Notes under the pieces: generated by a model
What the model was told of the DNA's origin: nothing
What the model saw: the letters and a program-made list of their open reading frames with translations, nothing else
Databases searched by the model: none
In this document: piece after piece, positions 19,355 through 28,968 of the stretch
Layout of the letters: each line of letters begins with the position of its first letter
How positions within the stretch are numbered: position 1 is the stretch's first letter
Origin: an uncultured Pelagibacteraceae bacterium
GTDB taxonomy: Bacteria > Pseudomonadota > Alphaproteobacteria > Pelagibacterales > Pelagibacteraceae
Reading direction: 5' to 3'
DNA length: 57,163 nucleotides
Assembly (NCBI GenBank): GCA_902567045.1
Contig: CACFLJ010000009.1
Location: 1-57,163, forward strand
Translations under genes and position numbers: made by a program

Positions 19355-21378
19355 TTTAATTTTTTTTGATAGCGAATCCACCCAGGACTTCGAATTTCAT
19401 TATCACTATCGAAGTCTATATCTTGGTTAAATTCAAAATCTTCTTCTTTTTCATCTACAAAATTATTATTCTTTTTAATATATTCATCTGGTAGCTCATC
19501 TACAAATCTCGATGCCATACTGTCTATCCAGTCGCCTTGATAAAATCTGTTCATTGAAAATGATATTTTAGCAAGCTTTTTTGCCCTAGTAATTGCAACA
19601 TAAGCTAATCTTCTTTCTTCTTCCAATCCACTTTCCCCTTTTTCTTCAATGCTTTTTTGATGAGGAAATAATCCTTCCTCCCAGCCAGGTAAGAATACAA
19701 CATCAAATTCTAGTCCTTTTGATGCGTGAATTGTCATTAAATTAACTTTTTCACTTTGCCAATCTTGATCTAAAGATGTTGCAAGAGCAACATGCTCTAA
19801 AAAACTTTCTAAATTATCAAATTCTTTCATCGCATTTAATAATTCTTTTATATTTTCTAATCTATTTTCATTTTCTAAGTCTTTCTTATTTTTTAACATT
19901 TCACTATATCCAGACTCATCAAGAATAATTTGTAACAATTTATTGTGGTTTATTTTATTATTTAAATCATTTCTCCACTTAGCCAAAAGATTTAGAAGAG
20001 AATTTAAACCTATTTTTGTTTTAGGTTTAATTTTGTTTTGTTCAATTAAATTTTTTGAGGCAACCTCTAAAGAACATTTATTTAATTTAGCAAAATTATT
20101 TATAGCTTTAACCGTTGTATCCCCAATAGATCTTTTTGGAACATTTAAAATTCTTTCAAATGCCAAGTCATCCTGAGGTTGAAAAACTGTTTTTAGGTAT
20201 GCAACACAATCCTTTACTTCAGCTCGCTCATAAAATTTTATACCACCAATAATTCTGTATGGAACACCAATTTTTAAAAATCTTTCTTCAAATTCTCTGG
20301 TTTGGAAAATAGCTCTTACAAGAATTGCAACTTCATTTAATGAAAATTTATTTTTGAAATCTTCAATGTTAGAACCAATTTCAGTTGCCTCATCTTTAAC
20401 ATTTCTAAAACAGTTTAATGTAACAAGTTCTCCATCTTCTTGATCTGTGAAAAGTTTTTTTCCAACTCTATTTTGATTATTTTCAATAATATTAGACGCA
20501 ACATTTAAAATATTTTGGGTTGATCTATAATTTTTTTCCAATCTTATTATTTTTGTATTCTCATAAACATTTTCAAATTGAAGAAAATTTTTAATTTCGG
20601 CACCCCTCCAACTGTATATTGATTGGTCATCATCACCCACACAGCAAATATTTTGATTATGTTCTGCAAGATATTTTAGCCATTCACTCTGAATAAAGTT
20701 TGTATCCTGATACTCGTCAACTAAAATATATTTAAATTTTTTAGAATACATTTTTGATATATCTTTATGTTTTTCAAAAATTTTAACTGTATGAAGTATT
20801 AAATCACTGAAATCAGCAGCGTTCAAATCTATCAATTTTTGTTGATATATTTTATATATCCCAAGAAAGCTTTTTTCTAATATATCTTTACGCTTAAGTA
20901 CAACTTCGTCAGGATAAAAACCTTTATTTTTCCATTTATCAATTACTGCTAAAATATATCTTGGGGATATTTTTTTTGTATCTATATTTTCAGATTTACA
21001 AATATTTTTTATTAATCTTACCTGGTCATCTTGATCAATAATTGAAAAGTTTGATTTTAAACCAGCTGCTTCAGCATGTTTTCTTAATATTTTTGCACTA
21101 ATTGAGTGGAAAGTTCCTAACCAAGGAAGACCGGTTGCTTCTTTTCTCAAAAATTTAGAAACTCTTAATTGCATTTCTTTTGCAGCTTTATTTGTAAAAG
21201 TTACTGCCAAAACTTGATTAGGAAATGCCTTATGTTGTTTAACAATATGTGCAATTCTAGCTGTAAGAACTCTTGTTTTTCCAGACCCTGCTCCTGCAAC
21301 GATTAAAAGGGGTCCATTTAAATGTAGAACTGCCTCTTCCTGAGTTTCGTTTAGATTTGTTAAATAATCTAAATTCAT
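19351..21378 (-). CDS. uvrD: UvrD/PcrA-family superfamily 1 DNA helicase
   Basis: A 3'-5' DNA helicase of 675 residues, likely acting in excision repair and replication restart. SF1A motifs are visible: Walker A in VAGAGSGKTRVLTARIAHI, LAVTFTNKAAKEM (motif Ia), VDEYQDTN (motif II), GDDDQSIYSWRGA (motif III), LEKNYRST (motif IV), LMTIHASKGLEFDVVFL (motif V) and EERRLAYVAITRAKK (motif VI). It lacks the long C-terminal extension of some UvrD proteins; UvrD and PcrA cannot be separated by eye. It is the first gene of a two-gene unit with the aminopeptidase. Confidence 0.95.
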   Translation of the reverse strand: MNLDYLTNLNETQEEAVLHLNGPLLIVAGAGSGKTRVLTARIAHIVKQHKAFPNQVLAVTFTNKAAKEMQLRVSKFLRKEATGLPWLGTFHSISAKILRKHAEAAGLKSNFSIIDQDDQVRLIKNICKSENIDTKKISPRYILAVIDKWKNKGFYPDEVVLKRKDILEKSFLGIYKIYQQKLIDLNAADFSDLILHTVKIFEKHKDISKMYSKKFKYILVDEYQDTNFIQSEWLKYLAEHNQNICCVGDDDQSIYSWRGAEIKNFLQFENVYENTKIIRLEKNYRSTQNILNVASNIIENNQNRVGKKLFTDQEDGELVTLNCFRNVKDEATEIGSNIEDFKNKFSLNEVAILVRAIFQTREFEERFLKIGVPYRIIGGIKFYERAEVKDCVAYLKTVFQPQDDLAFERILNVPKRSIGDTTVKAINNFAKLNKCSLEVASKNLIEQNKIKPKTKIGLNSLLNLLAKWRNDLNNKINHNKLLQIILDESGYSEMLKNKKDLENENRLENIKELLNAMKEFDNLESFLEHVALATSLDQDWQSEKVNLMTIHASKGLEFDVVFLPGWEEGLFPHQKSIEEKGESGLEEERRLAYVAITRAKKLAKISFSMNRFYQGDWIDSMASRFVDELPDEYIKKNNNFVDEKEEDFEFNQDIDFDSDNEIRSPGWIRYQKKLK

Positions 21379-21426
21379 CGTGTATTTTTTTTTAATTTAA
21401 GCGATATTAATTTAATAATTAAAACT

Positions 21427-22788
21427 ATGAAAATACCAATATTTACTAAAGGCATTTTTTTATTAATAGCATTGTTTTTTACATTAGGCATTTATTTATC
21501 AATACCAGTTTTATATAATTATAAAAGCATAGAAAACATTATCGAAAGTAAATTTTATTCTGATTTTAATATTAACTTAAATATAAATGGTGACATAAAG
21601 TATCAATTACTCCCAAAGCCTAATTTATTAATTAGTGATTCATCATTATCAATAATTGAAAAAAATAATGAGGATATTTCCTTTGATATTAAGAATTTAA
21701 AAGTTTTCATGAATTCTAATAGTTTATATCCAAAATCTAAAATTAATTTTGAAAAATTTGAAATACAAAATACAAATTTTATTTTAAAAAAAAAAGAATA
21801 TGTAACGTTAAGACATTATTTTCACAATAGCGAAAGTAAACCATTTCATATAAAAAAAAGTAAAATATTTATAGTTGACGATAAAGATGAAACATTAGTT
21901 ATATCACCTATTGAAAAAATAAATTTTATTACATCAAAACAAGACAACTTTAAAAAATTGAATATTAAAGGAATTTTATTTGATCTGAATTTTAAATCAT
22001 TATGGAAAAAAAAATACAATTCAGAAATGAATTCTCAAATAGAAGTAGATTTTAAGGAACCAAATTTTTTAATAAACAATCAATTAAATTATAAAAATAG
22101 CTCCAGTCTTGACGGTTCAACATTGCTTACTTTCTTTAATCAAAATATTGAAATTGATTATATATTAGAAAATAATAAAATTACTTTATCATCACCCGAA
22201 AACACTAATGACATAAAAATTGGTGCATCAATTGAGTTAAAACCATTTTATTTAAATTCAAATATTATTTTGAATAAGCAAAATATAAATTTTATGATTG
22301 ATGAATTAATATTTTCGCTATTAAATTTGGAACCTGATTTATTAGGTAATATTAATGGAGATATAGAATTACTATTAACTAATATTGAGCATGAACTTTT
22401 AAGAAGTGGTAAAATAAGTTTTAATATAAGTCAAAATACTATCAATTTAAGAGAAGTTTTATTTAATATTGGTGATATTGCTCAAATAAACTCTGAAATT
22501 AAATATAATGAAAAAGATGGAGATATAATTTTTAATTCATCTAATTCTTTATTAATTAAAAATAAAAAAGAATTTGCTAAAAAGTTCCAAGTAAGACCCG
22601 ACAAAGTAAAGAATTTAGATGAGATTTATTTTAAAGTTGAGAGAAATATTAATACCAGACAAATATCAATATTTGATATAAAATTTAATAAAGTAGAATA
22701 TAAAGATAAGAATAACAGTAAATTAAAATATAATATTAAAAATTCTCAAGAGCTGAAATCATTAATGAAAAGAATTATCAACAGTTAA
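21427..22788 (+). CDS. AsmA-like inner-membrane/periplasmic protein
   Basis: This 453-residue protein has an N-terminal signal anchor at about residues 8-28, followed by a long beta-strand-rich periplasmic region. The [23 protein letters not shown] segment just after the anchor resembles the AsmA N-terminal domain, in which such segments precede repeated beta structure. AsmA-family proteins are implicated in lipid transport to the outer membrane. The assignment rests on topology and weak N-terminal similarity. Its 3' end overlaps convergent fumC by 4 bp. Confidence 0.65.
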   Translation: MKIPIFTKGIFLLIALFFTLGIYLSIPVLYNYKSIENIIESKFYSDFNINLNINGDIKYQLLPKPNLLISDSSLSIIEKNNEDISFDIKNLKVFMNSNSLYPKSKINFEKFEIQNTNFILKKKEYVTLRHYFHNSESKPFHIKKSKIFIVDDKDETLVISPIEKINFITSKQDNFKKLNIKGILFDLNFKSLWKKKYNSEMNSQIEVDFKEPNFLINNQLNYKNSSSLDGSTLLTFFNQNIEIDYILENNKITLSSPENTNDIKIGASIELKPFYLNSNIILNKQNINFMIDELIFSLLNLEPDLLGNINGDIELLLTNIEHELLRSGKISFNISQNTINLREVLFNIGDIAQINSEIKYNEKDGDIIFNSSNSLLIKNKKEFAKKFQVRPDKVKNLDEIYFKVERNINTRQISIFDIKFNKVEYKDKNNSKLKYNIKNSQELKSLMKRIINS

Positions 22789-24173
22789 TCAGGTTTAATC
22801 ATTTTATTAGGATCAACAATTTTATCATATTCTCTCTCGTTTATTAGACCTGATTTCATTGCTTCAACTTTAAGAGTAGTTTTATTTTTTAGTGCATTCT
22901 TAGCTATCTTCGCAGCATTATCGTAACCTATTTTAGGAGATAGAGCAGTTACTAGCATTAAAGAATTATCTACCAAATGTTTAATTCTATTTTTGTCAGC
23001 TTTAAGTCCAGAAATACAATATTTCGCAAAACTTCTAGTGCTATCGGAGAGAATTTGAATGGATTGTAGTACATTGTGAATTATTAAAGGCTTAAAAACA
23101 TTTAGTTCGAAATGACCATGTGATCCAGCCATAGTAATTCCATTATGGTTTCCAATTACTTTTACACAAACCATAGTAACAGCCTCACATTGAGTTGGAT
23201 TTACCTTACCAGGCATTATTGAAGATCCAGGTTCATTCTCTGGTAATATCAATTCTCCGTATCCTGCTCTAGGCCCTGAGCCTAAAAATCGAATATCATT
23301 TGCCACTTTCATCAAACACACTGCTGTAGTATTCAATGTCCCTGAATAATTTACGATTGCATCATGAGCGGCAAGTGCTGCAAACTTATTTTTAGCTGGT
23401 TTGAAAGGTAATTTAGTTATTTTTTTTATTTCACTAACTATTTTTTTATCAAAATTTTTTTTTGTATTTATACCAGTGCCAACGGCAGTTCCACCCTGAG
23501 CTAAGTAATAAATTTCATTAAGTGATACTTCTATTCTTTTAATACACTCTTCTAGTTGTGATTGATAACCTGAAAATTCTTGACCGAGAGATAATGGAGT
23601 TGCATCTTGCAAATGCGTTCGTCCTATTTTAACAATTTTACTAAATTCTCTAATTTTTTTTTTTAATTCTTTATTCAACAGTACTAAGCTTGGCAATAGT
23701 TTTTCCCTAGTTTCCATTGCTATTGCTATATGCATTGCTGTTGGAAATACATCATTAGTAGATTGAGATTTATTTACATGATCGTTTGGATGAACAGGTT
23801 TTTTTGTGCCCTTCTTCCCCTTGAGCATTTCAATTGCTCTATTAGAAATTACTTCGTTAACGTTCATATTTGTTTGAGTACCAGAGCCAGTTTGCCAAAC
23901 TTTAAGGGGGAAGTGATTATCTAATTTTCCCTTAATTACTTCGTCGGAAGCACGCACGATTGATCTATAAATTTTTGAACTAATATCTTTATTCTTATAA
24001 TTTGTAATAGCAGCTGCTTTTTTTATTATAGCTATGGATTTTATTAACTTTGATCCCACTAAAACATCTCCAATATTAAAGTATTTTTTTGATCTTTCTG
24101 TAGATGCACCCCAATACTTATCCACAGGCACGTTTATAGAACCTATGCTGTCGTATTCTTTTCTGAATTTCAT
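22785..24173 (-). CDS. fumC: Class II fumarate hydratase FumC
   Basis: FumC interconverts fumarate and malate in the TCA cycle without an iron-sulfur cluster. The open frame extends to a GTG at 24203, but the ATG at 24173 gives a 462-residue protein starting [16 protein letters not shown], which aligns with the family N terminus. The superfamily signature [15 protein letters not shown], the substrate segments [15 protein letters not shown] and [10 protein letters not shown], and [15 protein letters not shown] are all present. It is divergent from the MazG-like gene, sharing a 68-bp gap. Confidence 0.97.
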   Translation of the reverse strand: MKFRKEYDSIGSINVPVDKYWGASTERSKKYFNIGDVLVGSKLIKSIAIIKKAAAITNYKNKDISSKIYRSIVRASDEVIKGKLDNHFPLKVWQTGSGTQTNMNVNEVISNRAIEMLKGKKGTKKPVHPNDHVNKSQSTNDVFPTAMHIAIAMETREKLLPSLVLLNKELKKKIREFSKIVKIGRTHLQDATPLSLGQEFSGYQSQLEECIKRIEVSLNEIYYLAQGGTAVGTGINTKKNFDKKIVSEIKKITKLPFKPAKNKFAALAAHDAIVNYSGTLNTTAVCLMKVANDIRFLGSGPRAGYGELILPENEPGSSIMPGKVNPTQCEAVTMVCVKVIGNHNGITMAGSHGHFELNVFKPLIIHNVLQSIQILSDSTRSFAKYCISGLKADKNRIKHLVDNSLMLVTALSPKIGYDNAAKIAKNALKNKTTLKVEAMKSGLINEREYDKIVDPNKMIKPD

Positions 24174-24241
24174 AGTTTTAATTTTGAGAGTATATTTAAT
24201 CACTTATACATTAAAAAATTATAAAATCATATAGGAGTAAA

Positions 24242-24613
24242 ATGACAAATTTTGAAAAAGTTGGTGTGTTCATGAAAACTTTTAATCAAGATGTTAAAGA
24301 TTCATCAAGTCTGAGCACAGACAAAATTAATAAGCTTAGAATTTCACTAATTAGCGAAGAGTTAGAAGAGCTTAAACAAGCAATATCAGAAAAAAATTTA
24401 ACCGAAGTTGCAGATGCATTAACAGATATTTTGTATGTCACTTATGGAGCAGGACATGCCTTTGGTATTAACTTGGATAATTGTTTTGAGGAAGTTCAAA
24501 AATCTAATATGAGTAAATTGGGAAAAAATGGAAAACCAATATTCAATGAGTCTGGAAAAGTTATGAAAGGACCAGAATATTTTAAACCAGATTTATCTAA
24601 ATTTATAAAATAA
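24242..24613 (+). CDS. MazG-like / PRA-PH nucleotide pyrophosphohydrolase
   Basis: A small 123-residue all-alpha NTP pyrophosphatase. The LISEELEELKQAISEKN and EVADALTDILYVTYGAGHAFG segments reproduce the EExxE...ExxD metal-binding arrangement of the MazG/dUTPase-like fold. The C terminus (FEEVQKSNMSKLGKNGKPIF) matches stand-alone proteins of this family, which also occur in phages. Substrate is not predictable; housecleaning of non-canonical NTPs is likely. A clear AGGAG ribosome binding site precedes the ATG. Confidence 0.85.
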   Translation: MTNFEKVGVFMKTFNQDVKDSSSLSTDKINKLRISLISEELEELKQAISEKNLTEVADALTDILYVTYGAGHAFGINLDNCFEEVQKSNMSKLGKNGKPIFNESGKVMKGPEYFKPDLSKFIK

Positions 24614-24614
24614 T

Positions 24615-25496
24615 TTATAGCCAATTTGGTTTTAAGGCCTTAATTTTTGCATCACCGCATCTTAGATCTGCATCAAAATTAAATTTTTTGTTTTCTAGTT
24701 TTAGTAAAGCAAATGGATTTTTATTATTGATTAATAATTTACCAATATTTTTATTATCAAATGTTATTTCATCACCAGTTATTTGACCTTCTTTAAGTTT
24801 TACAGCAAATAGTCTTTTATTAAGTTTATCTTTAAGTTTAATTCTTGCTGTATTTTCTTGTCCTACATAACATCCTTTTTTAAAATCAATACCATTTAGC
24901 TCTTCAAAATTACATTCGATTCCAAATATTTTATCTTGCAGCTTATTTGTATCAATTTGAGCAATACCTAATTCATGACTGTAATTGTAATATTCACTAG
25001 CATCAGAGACATTCAATCCCAATTTTTTGATAGAAAGATATAATTTTTCTAAATTAATAACCAGTCTAGCACCTAACTTATCAGACCTAGGATCTAAAAG
25101 AATAGGATCTTCTCTAAATTTAATTGTAAAACCCACTTCATCTTTAGAATTTACTAATTCTAAAAACTTTTCCTTTGTTAAATTAGCAACTACAAATTCG
25201 TTACTAAGATTTAAGATATCTACATTAGATCTTAGTTTATATAAATTTAATTGTTTATATAAATTTTCAATATTTTTTTTTTCGCAATCCAAAAAATAAC
25301 CCAATTTATGTTTTATAATTATAAAATCGTAAAGATATTTACCCTGAGGAGTTAAAAGAGCAGAGAAACAACTTTTAACTTCTGATACATTATCAATATT
25401 GTTTGTAATTATATTTTGTAAAAATTCTTTAGCATCGTCTCCATTAATATAAAGAAGACCTCTATCTTCTAGTATGTAAACATTATTTTTGTTCAT
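24615..25496 (-). CDS. ygfZ: YgfZ/GcvT-like folate-binding protein
   Basis: This 293-residue tetrahydrofolate-binding protein is related to the glycine cleavage T protein and supports Fe-S cluster enzyme maturation. The diagnostic motif KGCYVGQE is present, preceded by GIDFKKGC and followed by the C-terminal beta-barrel. The N terminus (LEDRGLLYINGDDAKEFLQNIITNNI) is typical of the family. It faces the MazG-like gene with one base between the stops and diverges from the dihydroorotase gene. Confidence 0.92.
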   Translation of the reverse strand: MNKNNVYILEDRGLLYINGDDAKEFLQNIITNNIDNVSEVKSCFSALLTPQGKYLYDFIIIKHKLGYFLDCEKKNIENLYKQLNLYKLRSNVDILNLSNEFVVANLTKEKFLELVNSKDEVGFTIKFREDPILLDPRSDKLGARLVINLEKLYLSIKKLGLNVSDASEYYNYSHELGIAQIDTNKLQDKIFGIECNFEELNGIDFKKGCYVGQENTARIKLKDKLNKRLFAVKLKEGQITGDEITFDNKNIGKLLINNKNPFALLKLENKKFNFDADLRCGDAKIKALKPNWL

Positions 25497-25538
25497 GTTG
25501 TAATATTATGACTTATGATATAAGTACTTTTTTAATAA

Positions 25539-26849
25539 ATGTTAGACCTTATAATCAAAAATGGAAAATGCTATATTGATAAAGATCTCAAAGATGTTGA
25601 TATAGGCATTCAAAACAGCAAGATTGTAAAAATTGGAAAGCTAGATGAAGATGCAAGTCAGTCAATTGATGCAACAGGTCTTACTGTTCTTCCTGGTTGT
25701 ATTGATACTCAAACACACTTTAGAGAACCAGGCTCAACAGACACTGAGGACTTAGCTTCAGGAAGTAGAGCGGCAATTGTTGGGGGTATAACTTCAGTAT
25801 TTGAAATGCCAAATACTAATCCTGCAACTACAAACAAAACAGAATTTCAAAGAAAAATAGATTTAGCTAAAAATAGAATGTACTGTAATCATGCTTTTTA
25901 TTTTGGAGCTACTCCAACCAATCAAAGTGAATTAGCTGACCTTAAAGGTTTAGATGGATGTTGCGGAGTGAAATTATTTGCAGGCTCCTCCACTGGAACT
26001 TTGCTAGTTCATAAAGAGGAAGACATTGAAAAAGTTTTTGAAAGTACATCTAAAATTGTTGCAGTTCACTCAGAAGATGAAGATATTTTAAATTTAAGAA
26101 AGAAATTAAGAGAGAAAGGTAATGTTCACTCTCATCCAATATGGAGAGATGAGGAATGTGCAATTTCCTCAACTAGAAAAATTGTTAAAATTGCAAAAAG
26201 ACTTGGAAAAAAGGCTCATATACTTCATATTACAACAAAACAGGAGATAGATTTTTTATCTCAGAATAAGGGAGATATAACTTTTGAAATTACTCCTCAA
26301 CATTTAACAATGTTTGCTCCTGATTGTTACGATAAACTCGGAACCTATGCTCAAATGAATCCACCAATTAGAGAAAAAAGTCATTACGATAGACTGTGGT
26401 ATGCTGTAAGAAATAATTATAATGACACTATTGGTTCAGATCATGCTCCTCATCTGAAAGTAAACAAAGACAAAGAATATCCAGATACTCCTTCAGGAAT
26501 GCCTGGGGTCCAAACCTTATTACCTGTAATGTTGAACCATGTAAATGACGGAAAACTAACTTTAGTTCAACTGATGAATCTTGTTTGTGAAAATCCAGCG
26601 AAAATTTTTGGTATTGTAGGTAAGGGATATATCAAGAAAGACTATGATGCTGACTTTACGATTGTCGACATGAATAAAATTATAGAAATCAAAAATGAAA
26701 AAATTGAGAGTAAGTGCGGATGGTCACCTTTCGATGGGCATAAGTTTAAGGGAACTCCAGTTTATACAATCATAAATGGAGAGATTAAAATGAAAGATGG
26801 AGAAATCCTTGGTGAAGCATCAGGTAAGCCCATGAGGTTTGATAATTAG
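25539..26849 (+). CDS. pyrC: Dihydroorotase (class I amidohydrolase)
   Basis: Dihydroorotase closes carbamoyl aspartate to dihydroorotate in pyrimidine synthesis. The 436-residue TIM-barrel protein has the HFREPG substrate loop, FEMPNTNPAT, a candidate carbamylated lysine in GVKLFAGSSTGTLL, metal histidines in VAVHSEDE and HILHITT, and the catalytic aspartate in GSDHAPH. The usual HxH metal pair reads QTH here (DTQTHFREPG), so the first histidine is glutamine; I recall this variant from other alphaproteobacterial dihydroorotases. An alternative is a hydantoinase/allantoinase relative, but HFREPG favours dihydroorotase. Confidence 0.85.
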   Translation: MLDLIIKNGKCYIDKDLKDVDIGIQNSKIVKIGKLDEDASQSIDATGLTVLPGCIDTQTHFREPGSTDTEDLASGSRAAIVGGITSVFEMPNTNPATTNKTEFQRKIDLAKNRMYCNHAFYFGATPTNQSELADLKGLDGCCGVKLFAGSSTGTLLVHKEEDIEKVFESTSKIVAVHSEDEDILNLRKKLREKGNVHSHPIWRDEECAISSTRKIVKIAKRLGKKAHILHITTKQEIDFLSQNKGDITFEITPQHLTMFAPDCYDKLGTYAQMNPPIREKSHYDRLWYAVRNNYNDTIGSDHAPHLKVNKDKEYPDTPSGMPGVQTLLPVMLNHVNDGKLTLVQLMNLVCENPAKIFGIVGKGYIKKDYDADFTIVDMNKIIEIKNEKIESKCGWSPFDGHKFKGTPVYTIINGEIKMKDGEILGEASGKPMRFDN

Positions 26850-26855
26850 CCTAAT

Positions 26856-28754
26856 TTATTTGGTAATAATTTTATTTTCTATTAAACTTTGGGTAATCTC
26901 ATCGAGAATAGCTGGATCATCGATTGTTGCCGGCATTTTGTAATCTTCCTTGTCAGCAATTTTACGTATAGTTCCTCTTAATATTTTTCCTGATCTTGTT
27001 TTAGGTAATCTTTTTATAACTACAACAACTTTAAATGCAGCAACTGGTCCAATTTTATCCCTGACCATTTGAATACATTCTTTTGAAATAGTTTCGTCGT
27101 CTTTTTCTACTCCAGATTTTAAAACAACTAAACCAATGGGTAATTGTCCTTTTAACTTATCCGCAATTCCAAGAACAGCACACTCAGCAACTGATTGATG
27201 TTCAGATAATACTTCCTCAATTGCACCCGTAGATAATCTGTGACCAGCAACATTTATAATGTCATCGGTTCGTGACATAATCCATATGTATCCATCTTCA
27301 TCTATATGACCTGCATCATAAGTTTGATAGTAACCCTTATAATTAGTCATATAATTTTCTTCATATCTCTTATTAGCATTCCAAAGTGTAGGAAAAGTAC
27401 CTGGTGGCAAAGGTAATTTAACAACTATATCACCCATCTCATTTGGTTCCGCGATAGAATGATCTGGTTTAATTATTTTTACATCATAACCCGGAACTGC
27501 TTTACATGCTGAACCATACTTAGTTTTTTGCATTTCTATTCCAGTACAATTTGAACTTATTGCCCAACTAGTTTCAGTTTGCCACCAATGATCTATAACA
27601 GGAACGTTTAAAAGATTTTCAGCCCATTTAATTGTATCAGGATCAGCTCTTTCTCCTGCCAAAAACAAAGATTCAAAAGAACTCAAGTCATATTTTGAGA
27701 AAAACTTTCCATTAGAGTCTTCTTTTTTAATCGCTCTAAATGCTGTTGGAGCAGTAAACAAAGATTTAATTTTGTACTCTGAAATTATTCTCCAAAAAAC
27801 CCCTGCATCGGGTGTTCCTACTGGTTTACCCTCAAATAAAACTGTAGTACATCCTTTAAACAATGGAGCGTAAACAATGTATGAGTGTCCCACAATCCAA
27901 CCAATATCACTGGCTGACCACCAAACATCATCCTCATTGATATTGTAAATGTTTTTCATTGTCCATTTGAGAGCAACGATATGACCCCCCACATCTCTAA
28001 CTATTCCTTTTGGTATACCTGTTGTTCCGGATGTGTATAAAATGTAGGCAAATTCATTTGACCCAATCTCAACACAATCTTTATGTTTTGCATTACTAAG
28101 AGCTTCTTGCCAACTTATTTCAAGTGGAGAGTTAAGTTTTACTTCGTGATCTTTTCTTTGAAACAAAATTACTTTTTCAACTTTATGCTTGGCAAGCCTT
28201 AATGCTCCATCAACTAAAGGTCTGTATTCAACAGTTCTTCCAGGTTCAAACCCACAAGAGGCAGTGATTAGAATTTTTGCTTTACTGTCATCAATTCTGC
28301 TCGCAAGTTCATTTGAAGCAAATCCACCAAAGACAACTGAGTGTATTGCACCAATTCTCCCACAAGCCAGCATCGCTATAACGGCCTCAGGTATCATCGG
28401 CATGTAGATAATTACTCTGTCACCTTTTTTGACACCTTGTTTGTCTAATGCTCCAGCAAATTTTGATATTTTTTCTCTTAATTCATTGTATGTATACTTT
28501 GCTTTATTGTTCGTTATTGGACTATCATAGATTAAAGCAGTCTTATCACCCTTACCGTTATCAATATGAATATCGACAGCGTTGTAACAAGTGTTTGTAA
28601 CCCCATCTTCAAACCATTTATAAAATGGTGGGGTAGATTTGTTTAAAATCTTGGTAGGTTTTTTAAACCAGAAGACATCATCAGATACATTTTTCCAAAA
28701 TTCCTCAGGATTTTGAATAGATTCTTGATAAATTTTGTCAAAACTATTTTTCAT
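26856..28754 (-). CDS. prpE: Propionyl-CoA synthetase-like acyl-CoA ligase (PrpE/ACS family)
   Basis: This 632-residue adenylate-forming enzyme activates a short-chain acid (propionate or acetate) to its CoA thioester. The AMP-binding motif YTSGTTGIPKG, the WWQTETSW motif and the C-terminal PKTRSGKILRGTIRKIA with the acetylatable lysine are clear. The ending TIDDPAILDEI and the N-terminal PEEFW block resemble PrpE more than AcsA, so propionate is the likelier substrate, but this cannot be proven by eye. It is divergent from the proteorhodopsin gene. Confidence 0.85.
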   Translation of the reverse strand: MKNSFDKIYQESIQNPEEFWKNVSDDVFWFKKPTKILNKSTPPFYKWFEDGVTNTCYNAVDIHIDNGKGDKTALIYDSPITNNKAKYTYNELREKISKFAGALDKQGVKKGDRVIIYMPMIPEAVIAMLACGRIGAIHSVVFGGFASNELASRIDDSKAKILITASCGFEPGRTVEYRPLVDGALRLAKHKVEKVILFQRKDHEVKLNSPLEISWQEALSNAKHKDCVEIGSNEFAYILYTSGTTGIPKGIVRDVGGHIVALKWTMKNIYNINEDDVWWSASDIGWIVGHSYIVYAPLFKGCTTVLFEGKPVGTPDAGVFWRIISEYKIKSLFTAPTAFRAIKKEDSNGKFFSKYDLSSFESLFLAGERADPDTIKWAENLLNVPVIDHWWQTETSWAISSNCTGIEMQKTKYGSACKAVPGYDVKIIKPDHSIAEPNEMGDIVVKLPLPPGTFPTLWNANKRYEENYMTNYKGYYQTYDAGHIDEDGYIWIMSRTDDIINVAGHRLSTGAIEEVLSEHQSVAECAVLGIADKLKGQLPIGLVVLKSGVEKDDETISKECIQMVRDKIGPVAAFKVVVVIKRLPKTRSGKILRGTIRKIADKEDYKMPATIDDPAILDEITQSLIENKIITK

Positions 28755-28921
28755 ATTGATTTGTTTTTTGATTCACTTTTTTAATGATTTTATATAATAG
28801 GTTGTATTTAATTTCATAAAGTTAATAAAATCAATACTTATTGCTTCAAAATAACTCTTCAACAAACTTATTTTATTTGTTATTTAACCCCTAACTTTAG
28901 ATCATTCATTAGATTGGTCTG

Positions 28922-28939
28922 TAGTTTAAATTTAAACTA
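28922..28939. promoter_or_regulatory. 18-bp perfect palindrome in the proteorhodopsin leader
   Basis: TAGTTTAAATTTAAACTA is a perfect inverted repeat with no loop, ending 16 bp before the Shine-Dalgarno sequence of the proteorhodopsin gene. A two-fold symmetric site of this kind suits a homodimeric regulator, although AT-rich palindromes arise by chance. No strong -35/-10 pair was resolved in the 214-bp gap between the acyl-CoA synthetase start and the rhodopsin ATG. Confidence 0.5.
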
Positions 28940-28955
28940 AAAAAAAACTAACTAT

Positions 28956-28962
28956 GAGGGAG
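28956..28962 (+). promoter_or_regulatory. Strong Shine-Dalgarno that sets the proteorhodopsin start
   Basis: GAGGGAG lies 6 nt before the ATG at 28969 and therefore inside the frame that would begin at the ATG of 28954. It rules in favour of the downstream start. It is one of the best ribosome binding sites in the window, fitting the high expression known for proteorhodopsin. Confidence 0.8.
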
Positions 28963-28968
28963 TTTTTT

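Noticed and set aside
24174..24203. GTG start adding ten residues to FumC
   Set aside because: The added residues do not match the family N terminus and there is no supporting ribosome binding site.
28793..28798. TATAAT as the -10 of the proteorhodopsin promoter
   Set aside because: The only -35-like sequence (TTGATT) is 19 bp away, and the site would give a very long leader; no confident pair could be set.
28954..28968. Upstream ATG for proteorhodopsin
   Set aside because: It overlaps the Shine-Dalgarno sequence of the ATG at 28969 and adds MREFF before a normal signal peptide, so it is unlikely to be used.
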